In this document: in pieces, positions 25,389-34,606 of the stretch
Layout of the letters: every line of letters begins with the position of its first letter
How positions within the stretch are numbered: position 1 is the first letter of the stretch
Assembly (NCBI GenBank): GCA_965226775.1
Contig: CBDDEI010000002.1
Span: forward strand, 62,001 to 126,000
Direction: 5' to 3'
Length of the DNA: 64,000 nt
From: CBDDEI01 sp965226775
Lineage (GTDB): Bacteria > Chloroflexota > Dehalococcoidia > SHYD01
The notes under the pieces: model-generated
Database searches by the model: none
Told to the model about the DNA's origin: nothing
What the model saw: only the letters and a program-made list of their open reading frames with translations
Made by a program: the position numbers and the translations under genes

Positions 25389-27809
25389 GTGAGAGGTGCT
25401 TCGGGACGAATTCTAGCTGGATTTCTTGGTCTAGCTCTTCTCGTGGTGCTTTTCTTACCGCCGGCTCCAGGCTTGGCCTCAAGTCTTAGCGCTCCCAACG
25501 AAAACACACCCGCTGCCAATCTCATTACTCCCCCAGTCCCCGGCTTAGAACCTACTCCTGACGACATCCCCGGCATGCCTCCGCCAAGCCCCTACGTGTC
25601 TGTGCGATTTAAGGACGGCCAGGAACCGGCGGGCCTGGCGTTTGCGCAGCAGCGGTACGGCGCAACGCTCACCCGCCGCAATAACGATCTCAACATCGTC
25701 ACGCTGAAGGCGCCCAAAGGTGTCACGTCAGCATTCCTAGCACAGCAGCTCTCACATAACCCGCGCGTCCTGTGGGCGGAGCCGGCTCAATGGCGGCGGC
25801 TGTTTGATGTCCCCGCTGCTCCGCTCATACCCGACGACCCGTTCTACGCCGACCACCAGGAGTGGTACTACGATGTGATGAACGTCCAGGACGCCTGGGA
25901 GCTAGAGACCGGGAAGCCGTCCGCGATCATTGCGGTGTTGGATAGCGGAGTGTCCTGCGACCATCCGGACCTCGCCGATGCTATCTGGGTGAATGCGGGT
26001 GAAATACCTGGCAATGGCATAGACGACGATGACAACGGCTACGTAGACGACGTCAACGGCTTTGACTTTGTGGGCGCAGGCATCGGCAGCGACGCCGAAA
26101 CAGAGACCAACACCCCCGGAGACAGCGACCCCTGCATCAGAGTGGGCAATCCGTCCATGGGCAACGGCTTGGATGATGACAGAGATGGCTTTGCAGATAG
26201 TGGAGTAACCCACGGGACGTACGTTGCGGGTATTGTCGCGGGCAAAGGAAACAACGCAATCGGTGTAGCCGGCGCGTGCTGGGGCTGCAAGATTATGCCC
26301 GTGCGCATGGCAACCCCGGAGAAATGGCTTGTTTCGGCAGACAGCGCCGATGCCATTGTTTATGCGGCCAAGGCTGGAGCTAAGGTTATCAACCTTAGCT
26401 TTGGAGGGCCCAATGTGAGCGAGGCTGAAAGAAACGCCATCAGCTTGGCGGTGCATACCTACGGCGTGCTGGTTGTGGCGGCCTCCGGCAATGATTATCA
26501 GACACCTATTTCATATCCGGCCCGTTTACCAGAGGTCATGGCCGTGGGCTCCGCTGCGCGCACTAATACCAAAGCACGGGCTAGATTTAGCAACTGGGGT
26601 ACCGGAACAGCTAGCAACCCCGCGGTAGATGTGGTTGCTCCAGGCATTGACCTTGCCACAACCGGCATGCTGAGTGTAGCCGACCAGAACGCTGGACATG
26701 GCAACGCAGGGGAGGCTACTTACCGGAACGCGAGCGGTACATCCTTCTCTGCTCCATTGGTGTCCGGTATAGCAGGGCTACTCTTGTCCCGCTACCCCGG
26801 AATCACGGCCCAGCAGGTAAGAGACGTCTTGAACCGCACCGCAGTCCCTCTGCCTGACGATCCTGCCGATAACCCAAATGCTGGCCCGAATTGGGCGGGC
26901 TCCGGTATGGTGAATGCACTGGCGGCCTTTAGAGCGGCTGCGGTGCTGCCCATTCCTACCCAAACGCCTACGCCGAGCGCCACGCCAAGCGCCACGCCTT
27001 CCGTCGGTCCGACGGCGTCTCCGACGGCATCAGTGAGCCCAACGGTTTCTGCCAGCGCGACGGTATCGCCAACAGTGTCCGCAACGGTCACACCCTCCGG
27101 TACGCCCTCGGACACTATCACGCCTACGCCGTTGCCGGCCAATAGCACTCCAGTGCCGATAAATCCGCCTTCGGGCACTGCACTCACCAGCATGGGGACA
27201 ACCTTAGAATGGAACTTACCCATAGATGCTACGCAGTACCAAATCCAGGTGGTTCCCTTCAACAATGACGGGCCTGCCATCAACCTCATCCGTAACGTGG
27301 AGTCCTCCTATGTTATCCAGCCGCCCGTATTCGGCGTAGGTCCCTACGTAATGCTGCCTAGCATCACCTACATGTGGCGTGTGAGAAGCACCACGGCGAC
27401 GGTCAGTGTGAATGAGTCGAGCGCTGGATGGGGGCCGTGGTCTCCGACATTCACTTTCAGGACGCGTCTTGCAGGTAGCGCAGGTATGGTGCCCGTAACG
27501 CCGCCTGAAAACGGCATTGTGAACTCGCTCATGCCGGTATTGCAATGGTCAAACACGGATCCCAACATCTTCTACTACGAAGTGCAGATAAGCAAAGACC
27601 CTACTTTTGGGGAAGATGGCGCCATAGCGATGGTCTACTGGGAGTTGCGTCATGGCGGAGCGACTTTACCGCAGAACAGCTATGCGGTGCCTGTTGAGTT
27701 CCCGCTGGAGCAGGACGTGAAGTACTTCTGGCGCATACGGCCGCGCATTCAGGGAGACGGAACACCAGTGCCCTGGTCTCGTAGCTTTAACTTCACCACC
27801 CGGCAATAG
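25389..27809 (+). CDS. Secreted subtilisin-like S8 serine protease with stalk
   Basis: An exported protease of 806 residues. A signal peptide (residues 1-30) is followed by an I9-like propeptide (YVSVRFKDGQEPAGLAF). The catalytic triad is Asp in AVLDSGVSCDHPDL, His in GVTHGTYVAGIVAG and Ser in SGTSFSAPLVSG. An Asp-rich insert, NGIDDDDNGYVDD, may bind calcium. A Pro/Thr/Ser-rich stalk (about residues 520-590) leads to two fibronectin-like domains. GTG 25389, preceded by a G-run, is chosen over TTG 25371. It likely degrades proteins outside the cell. Confidence 0.9.
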   Translation: MRGASGRILAGFLGLALLVVLFLPPAPGLASSLSAPNENTPAANLITPPVPGLEPTPDDIPGMPPPSPYVSVRFKDGQEPAGLAFAQQRYGATLTRRNNDLNIVTLKAPKGVTSAFLAQQLSHNPRVLWAEPAQWRRLFDVPAAPLIPDDPFYADHQEWYYDVMNVQDAWELETGKPSAIIAVLDSGVSCDHPDLADAIWVNAGEIPGNGIDDDDNGYVDDVNGFDFVGAGIGSDAETETNTPGDSDPCIRVGNPSMGNGLDDDRDGFADSGVTHGTYVAGIVAGKGNNAIGVAGACWGCKIMPVRMATPEKWLVSADSADAIVYAAKAGAKVINLSFGGPNVSEAERNAISLAVHTYGVLVVAASGNDYQTPISYPARLPEVMAVGSAARTNTKARARFSNWGTGTASNPAVDVVAPGIDLATTGMLSVADQNAGHGNAGEATYRNASGTSFSAPLVSGIAGLLLSRYPGITAQQVRDVLNRTAVPLPDDPADNPNAGPNWAGSGMVNALAAFRAAAVLPIPTQTPTPSATPSATPSVGPTASPTASVSPTVSASATVSPTVSATVTPSGTPSDTITPTPLPANSTPVPINPPSGTALTSMGTTLEWNLPIDATQYQIQVVPFNNDGPAINLIRNVESSYVIQPPVFGVGPYVMLPSITYMWRVRSTTATVSVNESSAGWGPWSPTFTFRTRLAGSAGMVPVTPPENGIVNSLMPVLQWSNTDPNIFYYEVQISKDPTFGEDGAIAMVYWELRHGGATLPQNSYAVPVEFPLEQDVKYFWRIRPRIQGDGTPVPWSRSFNFTTRQ

Positions 27810-27860
27810 CGAACGCGCGGGCTTTCCTGGTATACTCTCACTAGAGGAGCTAACTGAGCA

Positions 27861-28139
27861 GTGCCTAGACGAACCCGCAGCAGACCAAGAATCATCAGCA
27901 GCCGTCCTGCCCACAGTCCTGAGGCAAACCCTCAAGCCAGGCGCAGCGCACCGGCCTCTACCGCTGTTGCGGTACGAAGCTCTGTGCAGTCACGCGTTGC
28001 CAGTGCCAACAGCGCCACTATACGGGAGTCCGTAGCGTTGACTGATTACAGCCACGTGTTCCGAGACATTGTCCGCATCGTTTCAACTGCTGGGTTCCTG
28101 GTTGCGATAATGGTAGTCGCTGCCTTCCTCTTATCCTAG
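27861..28139 (+). CDS. Small basic single-helix membrane protein
   Basis: A 92-residue protein. The Arg/Ser/Pro-rich N-terminus (PRRTRSRPR) is followed by a C-terminal block TDYSHVFRDIVRI and one membrane helix ending at the C-terminus. The layout is that of a tail-anchored small protein. GTG 27861 has GAGGAG about 12 bases upstream, and a TATACT box lies at 27831. It is followed by a bidirectional terminator. The long hydrophobic helix and clean gene boundaries support it being real. Function unknown. Confidence 0.6.
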   Translation: MPRRTRSRPRIISSRPAHSPEANPQARRSAPASTAVAVRSSVQSRVASANSATIRESVALTDYSHVFRDIVRIVSTAGFLVAIMVVAAFLLS

Positions 28140-28165
28140 CTACATACTCTTTAACTAACGAAAAA

Positions 28166-28188
28166 GCCGCAGCACCCAGTGCTGCGGC
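28166..28188. terminator. Bidirectional terminator
   Basis: A perfect 10-bp stem, GCCGCAGCAC/GTGCTGCGGC, loop CCA. An A-run precedes it and a T-rich tract follows, so it can serve both the small membrane gene and the convergent gltB. Confidence 0.8.
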
Positions 28189-28212
28189 CTTGCTTTTACA
28201 GAATGGAGAGCG

Positions 28213-31200
28213 TTAGCGGGCCAAGACCGTTTCCGGAATAGTGACGCTGAGCACACGCTGCGGCAGCTCGCCGTCTTCCGTCAGATCGTGCGCTACGCTG
28301 TGGGTGGCTTCCGATGAGTGCGGCACCACTTTCCAGAACAGCTCCAGGTAGCGGTCCCAGTCCTGCAGAACGCGGGCAGCTTTAACGCTGTCGGTCCGCT
28401 CCAGGTGACGCTCTATGAGTGTACGCAAGCCCCGCTGCTCTTCAGGCCGAGTAACGCGCTCAAGACCAACCAGTTCGGGATTATAACGGCTGGGGAACTG
28501 ACCTTCTTCGTCTAAGACAAAGGCAACACCGCCGGACATGCCAGCGCCAAAGTTGCGTCCGGTCTCTCCCAGCACAACGGTCACGCCGCCGGTCATGTAC
28601 TCGCAGCAATGGTCGCCCACACCTTCTACAACGGCAGAAGCGCCGCTATTGCGCACGCAGAAGCGTTCCCCTGCCCGGCCTGCGGCGTAGAGGCTACCGC
28701 CGGTAGCTCCGTAGAGCACTGTGTTGCCTATGATCACATTGTCTGCTGCGGCGAAGGACGCTGTGGGCCCGGGGCGAACCACTATCTCGCCGCCGTGGAG
28801 GCCCTTGCCAACATAGTCGTTTGCTTCCCCAATAAGCTTAAAATAGAGGCCGGTGATACCGAATGCGCCAAAGCTTTGGCCTGCGCTGCCAGTGAAGGTA
28901 ATGCGTAGGCTGCTGTTCTCCGGCAGTCCTTTATCTGTATAGAGGCGGGCGATGGCTCCCGACACTCGAGCGCCCACGGTGCGGTTGGCGTTGGTGATGG
29001 GATACTCCAGCTGCACGTGCTCCCGGCCTTCGATAGCCGGCGCCGCGTCCTGCATTATCTGGTCGTCCATAGGCGTATCGCCCCGGTCGTTGCGTTCTTG
29101 CATGCGGCGTCGAGGCAGTTTACCGGTAGGGTCGGCGTTTACCAGCAATGGGCTCAGGTCCAGGCCCATGGCCCGGGTGTTATTGGTCGGCGTCGACTGC
29201 ATCAGCAATTCGGTTTGACCAATCACTTCGTTTAGACTGCGGTAACCCAGCTCGGCAAGCAGTTCGCGCACTTCTTCCGCGATATGAGTAAAGAAGCGGA
29301 CGATCTCCTCTGCCGTGCCGGTAAACTTGGAGCGCAGGTCTGCCCGCTGGGTAGCAATGCCCACCGGGCAGGTGTTGAGGTGGCACTGGCGCGCCATCTG
29401 GCAGCCAAGCGCCACCAGGGCAATAGTGCCGAACCCGTACTCCTCTGCGCCCAACATGGCAGCAATGAGCACGTCCCGGCCGGTGCGGAAGCCGCCGTCT
29501 GTCCGGAGGGTAACGCGGCCGCGCAGGTTGTTTTGCACCAGCACCTGCTGCGTTTCCGCCAAGCCAAGCTCCCACGGCGTGCCCGCGTTTTTGATAGAGC
29601 TGAGGGGAGAAGCGCCGGTGCCGCCGGAATCGCCGCTTATGTGGACGGCGTCGGCGTAGCCCTTAGCCACGCCAGCAGCAATAGTGCCCACGCCGGCCTC
29701 AGAGACCAGCTTCACGCTAACCCTAGCTTGAGGATTAACAACCTTCAGGTCGTAAATAAGCTGGGCCAAGTCTTCAATACTGTAGATATCGTGATGTGGT
29801 GGCGGCGAGATTAAGCCCACCCCCGGCTGGGTGTACCGGATGGCCGCAATGTGATCCATAACCTTGTGGCCGGGGAGCTGGCCGCCCTCACCGGGCTTGG
29901 AACCCTGAGCCATCTTTATCTCCAGCTCATGGGCTGAGGCCAGATAGTCCGGCGTCACGCCAAAGCGGCCGGAGGCCACCTGCTTAATAGCGCTGTTGTA
30001 GGAACGGCCGTTAATGTCCCGGAAGCGCCAAGACTCTTCACCACCCTCACCCGTATCGCTCTTGCCGCCGATGAGGTTCATGCCCTCGGCAACAGTACGG
30101 TGCGCTTCTGGGCCAAGCGCGCCCAAAGACATGGCGCCGGTGACGAAGCGCTTGGTGATGGCTGCAACCGGCTCTACCTCATCAATGGGGATAGGTTGGC
30201 CGGGCTTGAATTCGAGCAGGCTGCGCAGATGGGTCGCTGCTTCGTTGGTTTCCACCAGATCCGTGTACTTGCGGAAGTCCTCTTTCTCATCGGTAAGGAT
30301 GGCCTTATGCAGCACCCGCACCAGTTCTGGGTTGTACGCGTGGTACTCTCCATCTTTACGGAAGCGATAATAGCCCAGGTCGTCCAGCTTGGGCCGCATT
30401 TTGGGCGGAAGAGGGGGAAAGGCCAGTTGGTGCCGGCGGAGCACGTCTTCAGCCAATTCGTCGTAGCCAATGCCTTGGATGGCGGAAGGCGTGCCGGTGA
30501 AGCACTCGTCAATCACTTTGCTGTTCAGGCCAATGGCTTCAAATATCTGTGCGCCCTGGTAGCTGCTCACCGTAGAAATGCCCATCTTGGACATGATTTT
30601 TAGCAGGCCCTTGGTGGCATAGCCGCGGTAGTTGCTCAGGGCGTGCTCGAGGTCAAGGCTGCCGCCTTCGCCTTCATCGATCATTCCCTGGATGACCTGA
30701 TGAATGAGGTACGGGTTGACGGCGCTGGCGCCGTAGCCTACCAGCGTAGCAAAGTGGTGCACTTCCCAAGCTGCGCCCGTCTCGGCAACGATACTGGCTC
30801 GCATGCGCTTGCCCTCACGGATGAGGTGGTGGTGCACCGCGCCCACAGCAAGGAGTATGGGTATGGCCGCATGATCATCGTTTACACCGCGGTCACTGAG
30901 AATGATGATGGACTTGCCCTGGTCGACGGCTGTGCTGGCGGCCTGACACACCGCGCGTAAGGCCAGCACCATGCCCTTTGCGCCTTCTGCCACGCGCCAC
31001 AACACTGAGATAGTCTCCGACGCAAACTCTGGTAATGGGTGGAGGCGCAGCGCGTCCAACTCGTTGTCATAGAGGATGGGAGTGGAGAGCTGGATCAAGC
31101 GAGCGTGCTGGGACGCTTCCTCCGTGATGCTGCCTCGCGAACCAACCAGGGAGAAGGAAGACATGACCAGCTCTTCCCGCAGGGAGTCAATTGGCGGGTT

Positions 31201-32787
31201 GGTCACCTGGGCGAACTTTTGCTTGAAATAAGTGCTCAGCACGTGCGGTTTAGCGGAGAGCACGGATGGCGGAGTGTCGTTGCCCATGGAGCCTACGGGC
31301 TCCTTCTTCTCCAGGGTCATAGGCCGCAGCACAAGCTGCATCTCTTCAAAGGTAAAGCCAAAGGCTCGCTGCAGGGCAAGGTCACCTTCTTCATTGAGCA
31401 CCAGGTGGCCGTTGCGCCCGGAGAGATATTCGTCAAAGGGGACAACGCTGCTGCGCAGCCACTCGCCGTAGGGATGCTGGTTGGCAAAGAACGCCTTCAC
31501 CTCTTTGTCGTGCTGCACCATGCCGGTCCGCGTATCCACGGCGATCATCTGGCCTGGGCCTAGACGGCCTTTTGCCCGGATGTTGTGGTCATCCAGCGGC
31601 AACACGCCCACCTCAGATGCCATTGCGATGACGCCGTCTTCCGTGATCACATAGCGGGCCGGTCGCAGGCCGTTGCGGTCGAGTGTTGCGCCCACAATGG
31701 CGCCATCTGTGAAGGAGAGCGCGGCCGGGCCGTCCCAGGGCTCCATCAAGCAAGCGTGGTATTGGTAGAAGGCCCGCAGCGCGGGGTCCATGTTCGGCAT
31801 GTTTTCCCAGGGCTCCGGCACCAGCATCATCATGACATGGCGGATGTCCCGTCCCGAGGCCACCAGGAAGTCGAGCACGTTGTCCAGCATGGCGGAGTCG
31901 CTGCCGCCTGGAGTAATGATGGGCTTCAGCGCCTCGATGTCGTCGCCCCAGATGGTGTCCTTCATCTCGGGCTCCCGTGCCCGCATCCAGTTGACGTTGC
32001 CCTGGAGGGTGTTTATCTCGCCGTTGTGGGCAAGGAACCGGAAGGGCTGGGCCAAGTACCAGTTGGGGAAGGTGTTAGTGCTATAGCGCTGGTGGAAGAG
32101 TGCGAGCCCGCTGGTGAACTCCGGGTCCGCCAGGTCTAGGTAGAACTGGGGCAACTGTGGCGCAACCAGCATACCTTTGTAGACCACCGTGCGGCTGGAG
32201 AAGGAGGGGAAATAGAGGTCGCTTAGGTCTGCTGAAGCCGCCAACTGCTCCATAGCCTTGCGCGCCAGGTAGAGCACCCGCTCAAAGTCTGGCAGGCTCA
32301 CCTTGTCCCTAGCAACTATAATCTGCCGTACGTCCGGACAGGTCTCCTCAGCAATGCCGCCCAGGGCGCTCTTATCAATGGGGACAGCTCGCCAGCAAAG
32401 AGGCTCCAGGCCATAGTGCCGCAGGCAATCTTCGATAATGCGCACACTCTGGGCAGAGGCATCGGTGTCCTGCGGGAGGAAGACCATGCCGAGGGCCATG
32501 TCCTCGTGGGAGGGAGGCGTGCGTCCTGCCTCTACGAGCGCCTTCTCCATGAGGGCGTATGGCAGTTGCGCGGTGATCCCTGCGCCATCGCCGGTCTTGG
32601 CATCGCTGCCGATGGCGCCACGGTGGGTGAGGTTGATGACTGCCTGGACTGCCATCTGGACGATGGCGTGGCTCTTCTGCCCATCGATATTCGCTACGAA
32701 ACCTGTACCACAGGCGTCATGCTCAAAGGAGGGGTGATAGAGCGTCTGAGGCCATTGCAGAGGGGCAACCCGTTTACTTGTGTTCAT
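28213..32787 (-). CDS. gltB: Glutamate synthase large subunit
   Basis: Makes two glutamates from glutamine and 2-oxoglutarate. It has about 1,524 residues. The N-terminal glutaminase has its catalytic cysteine in EHDACGTGF, probably exposed by removal of some 25 residues. The FMN synthase domain carries the 3Fe-4S motif CQMARQCHLNTC, and the C-terminus is the GXGXG beta-helix domain. No gltD adjoins, so it may use ferredoxin or a distant small subunit. ATG 32787 is chosen; a GTG two codons upstream is possible. No clear ribosome site precedes either. Confidence 0.95.
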   Translation of the reverse strand: MNTSKRVAPLQWPQTLYHPSFEHDACGTGFVANIDGQKSHAIVQMAVQAVINLTHRGAIGSDAKTGDGAGITAQLPYALMEKALVEAGRTPPSHEDMALGMVFLPQDTDASAQSVRIIEDCLRHYGLEPLCWRAVPIDKSALGGIAEETCPDVRQIIVARDKVSLPDFERVLYLARKAMEQLAASADLSDLYFPSFSSRTVVYKGMLVAPQLPQFYLDLADPEFTSGLALFHQRYSTNTFPNWYLAQPFRFLAHNGEINTLQGNVNWMRAREPEMKDTIWGDDIEALKPIITPGGSDSAMLDNVLDFLVASGRDIRHVMMMLVPEPWENMPNMDPALRAFYQYHACLMEPWDGPAALSFTDGAIVGATLDRNGLRPARYVITEDGVIAMASEVGVLPLDDHNIRAKGRLGPGQMIAVDTRTGMVQHDKEVKAFFANQHPYGEWLRSSVVPFDEYLSGRNGHLVLNEEGDLALQRAFGFTFEEMQLVLRPMTLEKKEPVGSMGNDTPPSVLSAKPHVLSTYFKQKFAQVTNPPIDSLREELVMSSFSLVGSRGSITEEASQHARLIQLSTPILYDNELDALRLHPLPEFASETISVLWRVAEGAKGMVLALRAVCQAASTAVDQGKSIIILSDRGVNDDHAAIPILLAVGAVHHHLIREGKRMRASIVAETGAAWEVHHFATLVGYGASAVNPYLIHQVIQGMIDEGEGGSLDLEHALSNYRGYATKGLLKIMSKMGISTVSSYQGAQIFEAIGLNSKVIDECFTGTPSAIQGIGYDELAEDVLRRHQLAFPPLPPKMRPKLDDLGYYRFRKDGEYHAYNPELVRVLHKAILTDEKEDFRKYTDLVETNEAATHLRSLLEFKPGQPIPIDEVEPVAAITKRFVTGAMSLGALGPEAHRTVAEGMNLIGGKSDTGEGGEESWRFRDINGRSYNSAIKQVASGRFGVTPDYLASAHELEIKMAQGSKPGEGGQLPGHKVMDHIAAIRYTQPGVGLISPPPHHDIYSIEDLAQLIYDLKVVNPQARVSVKLVSEAGVGTIAAGVAKGYADAVHISGDSGGTGASPLSSIKNAGTPWELGLAETQQVLVQNNLRGRVTLRTDGGFRTGRDVLIAAMLGAEEYGFGTIALVALGCQMARQCHLNTCPVGIATQRADLRSKFTGTAEEIVRFFTHIAEEVRELLAELGYRSLNEVIGQTELLMQSTPTNNTRAMGLDLSPLLVNADPTGKLPRRRMQERNDRGDTPMDDQIMQDAAPAIEGREHVQLEYPITNANRTVGARVSGAIARLYTDKGLPENSSLRITFTGSAGQSFGAFGITGLYFKLIGEANDYVGKGLHGGEIVVRPGPTASFAAADNVIIGNTVLYGATGGSLYAAGRAGERFCVRNSGASAVVEGVGDHCCEYMTGGVTVVLGETGRNFGAGMSGGVAFVLDEEGQFPSRYNPELVGLERVTRPEEQRGLRTLIERHLERTDSVKAARVLQDWDRYLELFWKVVPHSSEATHSVAHDLTEDGELPQRVLSVTIPETVLAR

Positions 32788-32928
32788 TTTCACAAACTTT
32801 GGCCCGTGGAAATATGAAAAATAGTAACATACCCCCTCTAGCTACGCAAGGCTTTGGAGGTATATATGTGAAGTAGAATAGGCCTGTTCCCAATGGGCGT
32901 GCGCTCACTATAATGGACGCAGAGTCCC

Positions 32929-34464
32929 ATGAGCGAGGAGAATCTTCCCATAGACGTTTCCCCGTCCGCCGTAACCCCTCAGCGCGCTTCATCTATGGGA
33001 GAGAGCGCTCTCTTTACTGTGCTGCGCTCCCCCCGCGTCGTAGTGGCGCTGTTGGCCTTGGCCACGTTGCTGCTGGGGCTGTACCGCTTGGACTACGAGA
33101 GCTTGACCATCGATGAGGCGGATGTGGCGGTCTTTGCCCAGGAGCCGTTGAGCGCGCTGCTGGGCAAGCTGACCCAGCCCGGCGAGAACGGGCCGCTCTA
33201 CCTGCTGCTGCTCCACGGTTGGATCCTTGTGGCCGGCCCCAGCGAGTTCTCGCTACGGCTCTTCTCCCTTGCGTTCACAGTCGCGACCGTCCCGCTGCTC
33301 TATCTGCTGGGCAACCGGCTGTTGGGGCCGCCGGGAGGGCTGTACGCATCATTGCTACTGCTGTGCTCCAGCTACGTCCACCAGTACAGTCAGATGGCAA
33401 AGATGTACACCATGATGCTGTTCCTGGCAGTGCTCAGCAGCTACCTGCTGCTGCGGGCGCTGGAGCAGCCCACCCTCCGGCGATGGCTCGGCTACACCGC
33501 GGCCGCATCCATTGCGCTGTACACCCACGTCTTCGGTGCGCTGCTCATCCCCTGGCACGGGCTGTTCGCGCTTGTGTTTATGGCCAAAACGCGGCGCTTC
33601 CAACGTGGCTGGCTGCTTTCACTGGCGCTGCTAACGCTGCCCTACCTACCCCTCGCGCTGCAACGCCTGAACGCACTGCGCGCGCCGGAAACGCTGACCC
33701 GCCAGTTCACCGGCCCCCAGGACCTGCCGGGGATGCTCGTGACGCTGGCCCGGGAGTACGGCACCCGCTGGGATAATGTGCCCTCGATCTATCTGGAGGC
33801 CAGTTTTGTGCTGCTAACCTTCGGAGGGTTGACCGCGCTCCTGCTGAACCGGGACCGCTGGCCGGAGGGCGCGCGGCCGCTGTGGTTCCTACTTATGGGC
33901 ATCACCGTACCGGCGTTCATCACCTTCGTCTTCGTGCAACTGGGCGCGCCCCTCTTTTCATCCCGCTATCTCATCATCACCCTGCCGTGCTTCTTGCTGG
34001 TGTGGTCGGCGGCGCTGGTTGGGCTGGGACGGCGTAGCTGGGTGCTGCCCGTCGCGCTGCTCGTGCTCTTTGCAGGGGTGAACGGCGCGCGCTGGAGCCA
34101 GACGGCTATTGCGGGGCAGCGCTTCCACGAGGACTGGCGAGGTGCGGTGGCATTACTGCAGAGCAAGAGCACGCCGGAAGAGCCGGTGCTGGTGCTCCAC
34201 GACCCTTCCTGGCGAGCGGTGCGCTACTACGCGCCGGGGCCGATTACCCTCGCGAGCTTAGAGGGCGGTCCCAACCAGCCGCCGGACCTCTCGAAGACGC
34301 CCGCGCTGCCCGAATCGGGCCGGGTGTGGCTGCTGGCAGCCTACTTTGACGTGGACGACCTGCCCACCGTAGAGGCGTGGCTGGAGTCTAAGGGACGGCT
34401 GGTGGAGAAGACGTGGCTCACCGGCGTGATGGTGAGCCAGTACGAGATGGGCGGAGGGGGATGA
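32929..34464 (+). CDS. Membrane glycosyltransferase, family 39 / ArnT-like
   Basis: A GT-C enzyme of 511 residues with about ten to twelve membrane helices. The first outer loop has TIDEADVAVF, the acidic site expected for polyprenyl-phosphate-sugar donors, and PLYLLLLHGW follows. The C-terminal 100 residues are soluble. It probably adds sugars to envelope lipids or proteins. A TATAAT box at 32909-32914 places transcription start about 8 bases before ATG 32929, a very short leader. It is divergent from gltB. Confidence 0.82.
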   Translation: MSEENLPIDVSPSAVTPQRASSMGESALFTVLRSPRVVVALLALATLLLGLYRLDYESLTIDEADVAVFAQEPLSALLGKLTQPGENGPLYLLLLHGWILVAGPSEFSLRLFSLAFTVATVPLLYLLGNRLLGPPGGLYASLLLLCSSYVHQYSQMAKMYTMMLFLAVLSSYLLLRALEQPTLRRWLGYTAAASIALYTHVFGALLIPWHGLFALVFMAKTRRFQRGWLLSLALLTLPYLPLALQRLNALRAPETLTRQFTGPQDLPGMLVTLAREYGTRWDNVPSIYLEASFVLLTFGGLTALLLNRDRWPEGARPLWFLLMGITVPAFITFVFVQLGAPLFSSRYLIITLPCFLLVWSAALVGLGRRSWVLPVALLVLFAGVNGARWSQTAIAGQRFHEDWRGAVALLQSKSTPEEPVLVLHDPSWRAVRYYAPGPITLASLEGGPNQPPDLSKTPALPESGRVWLLAAYFDVDDLPTVEAWLESKGRLVEKTWLTGVMVSQYEMGGGG

Positions 34465-34503
34465 GCAACTCTGGGAGCAAGCTGGCCCTCTGACAATCAC
34501 CAA

Positions 34504-34602
34504 AGCCCCCTCTTCCTGGTAGGAAGAGGGGGCTAATAAGCTCTTGGGGACATTCCTCAGACCCCCGCCAGAGGGAACTAGCCCCTCTGGACTCACCTAA
34601 TG
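34504..34602. repeat. Dispersed intergenic repeat, copy A
   Basis: It opens with a perfect 14-bp hairpin (34504-34517 with 34521-34534). A segment with GGGGACATTCCTCAGA and CCAGAGGGAACTAGCCCC follows and aligns with the spacer at 45979-46067. Both copies sit between convergent genes. The hairpin may also end transcripts, although no T-run follows. Confidence 0.6.
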
Positions 34603-34606
34603 GAGC

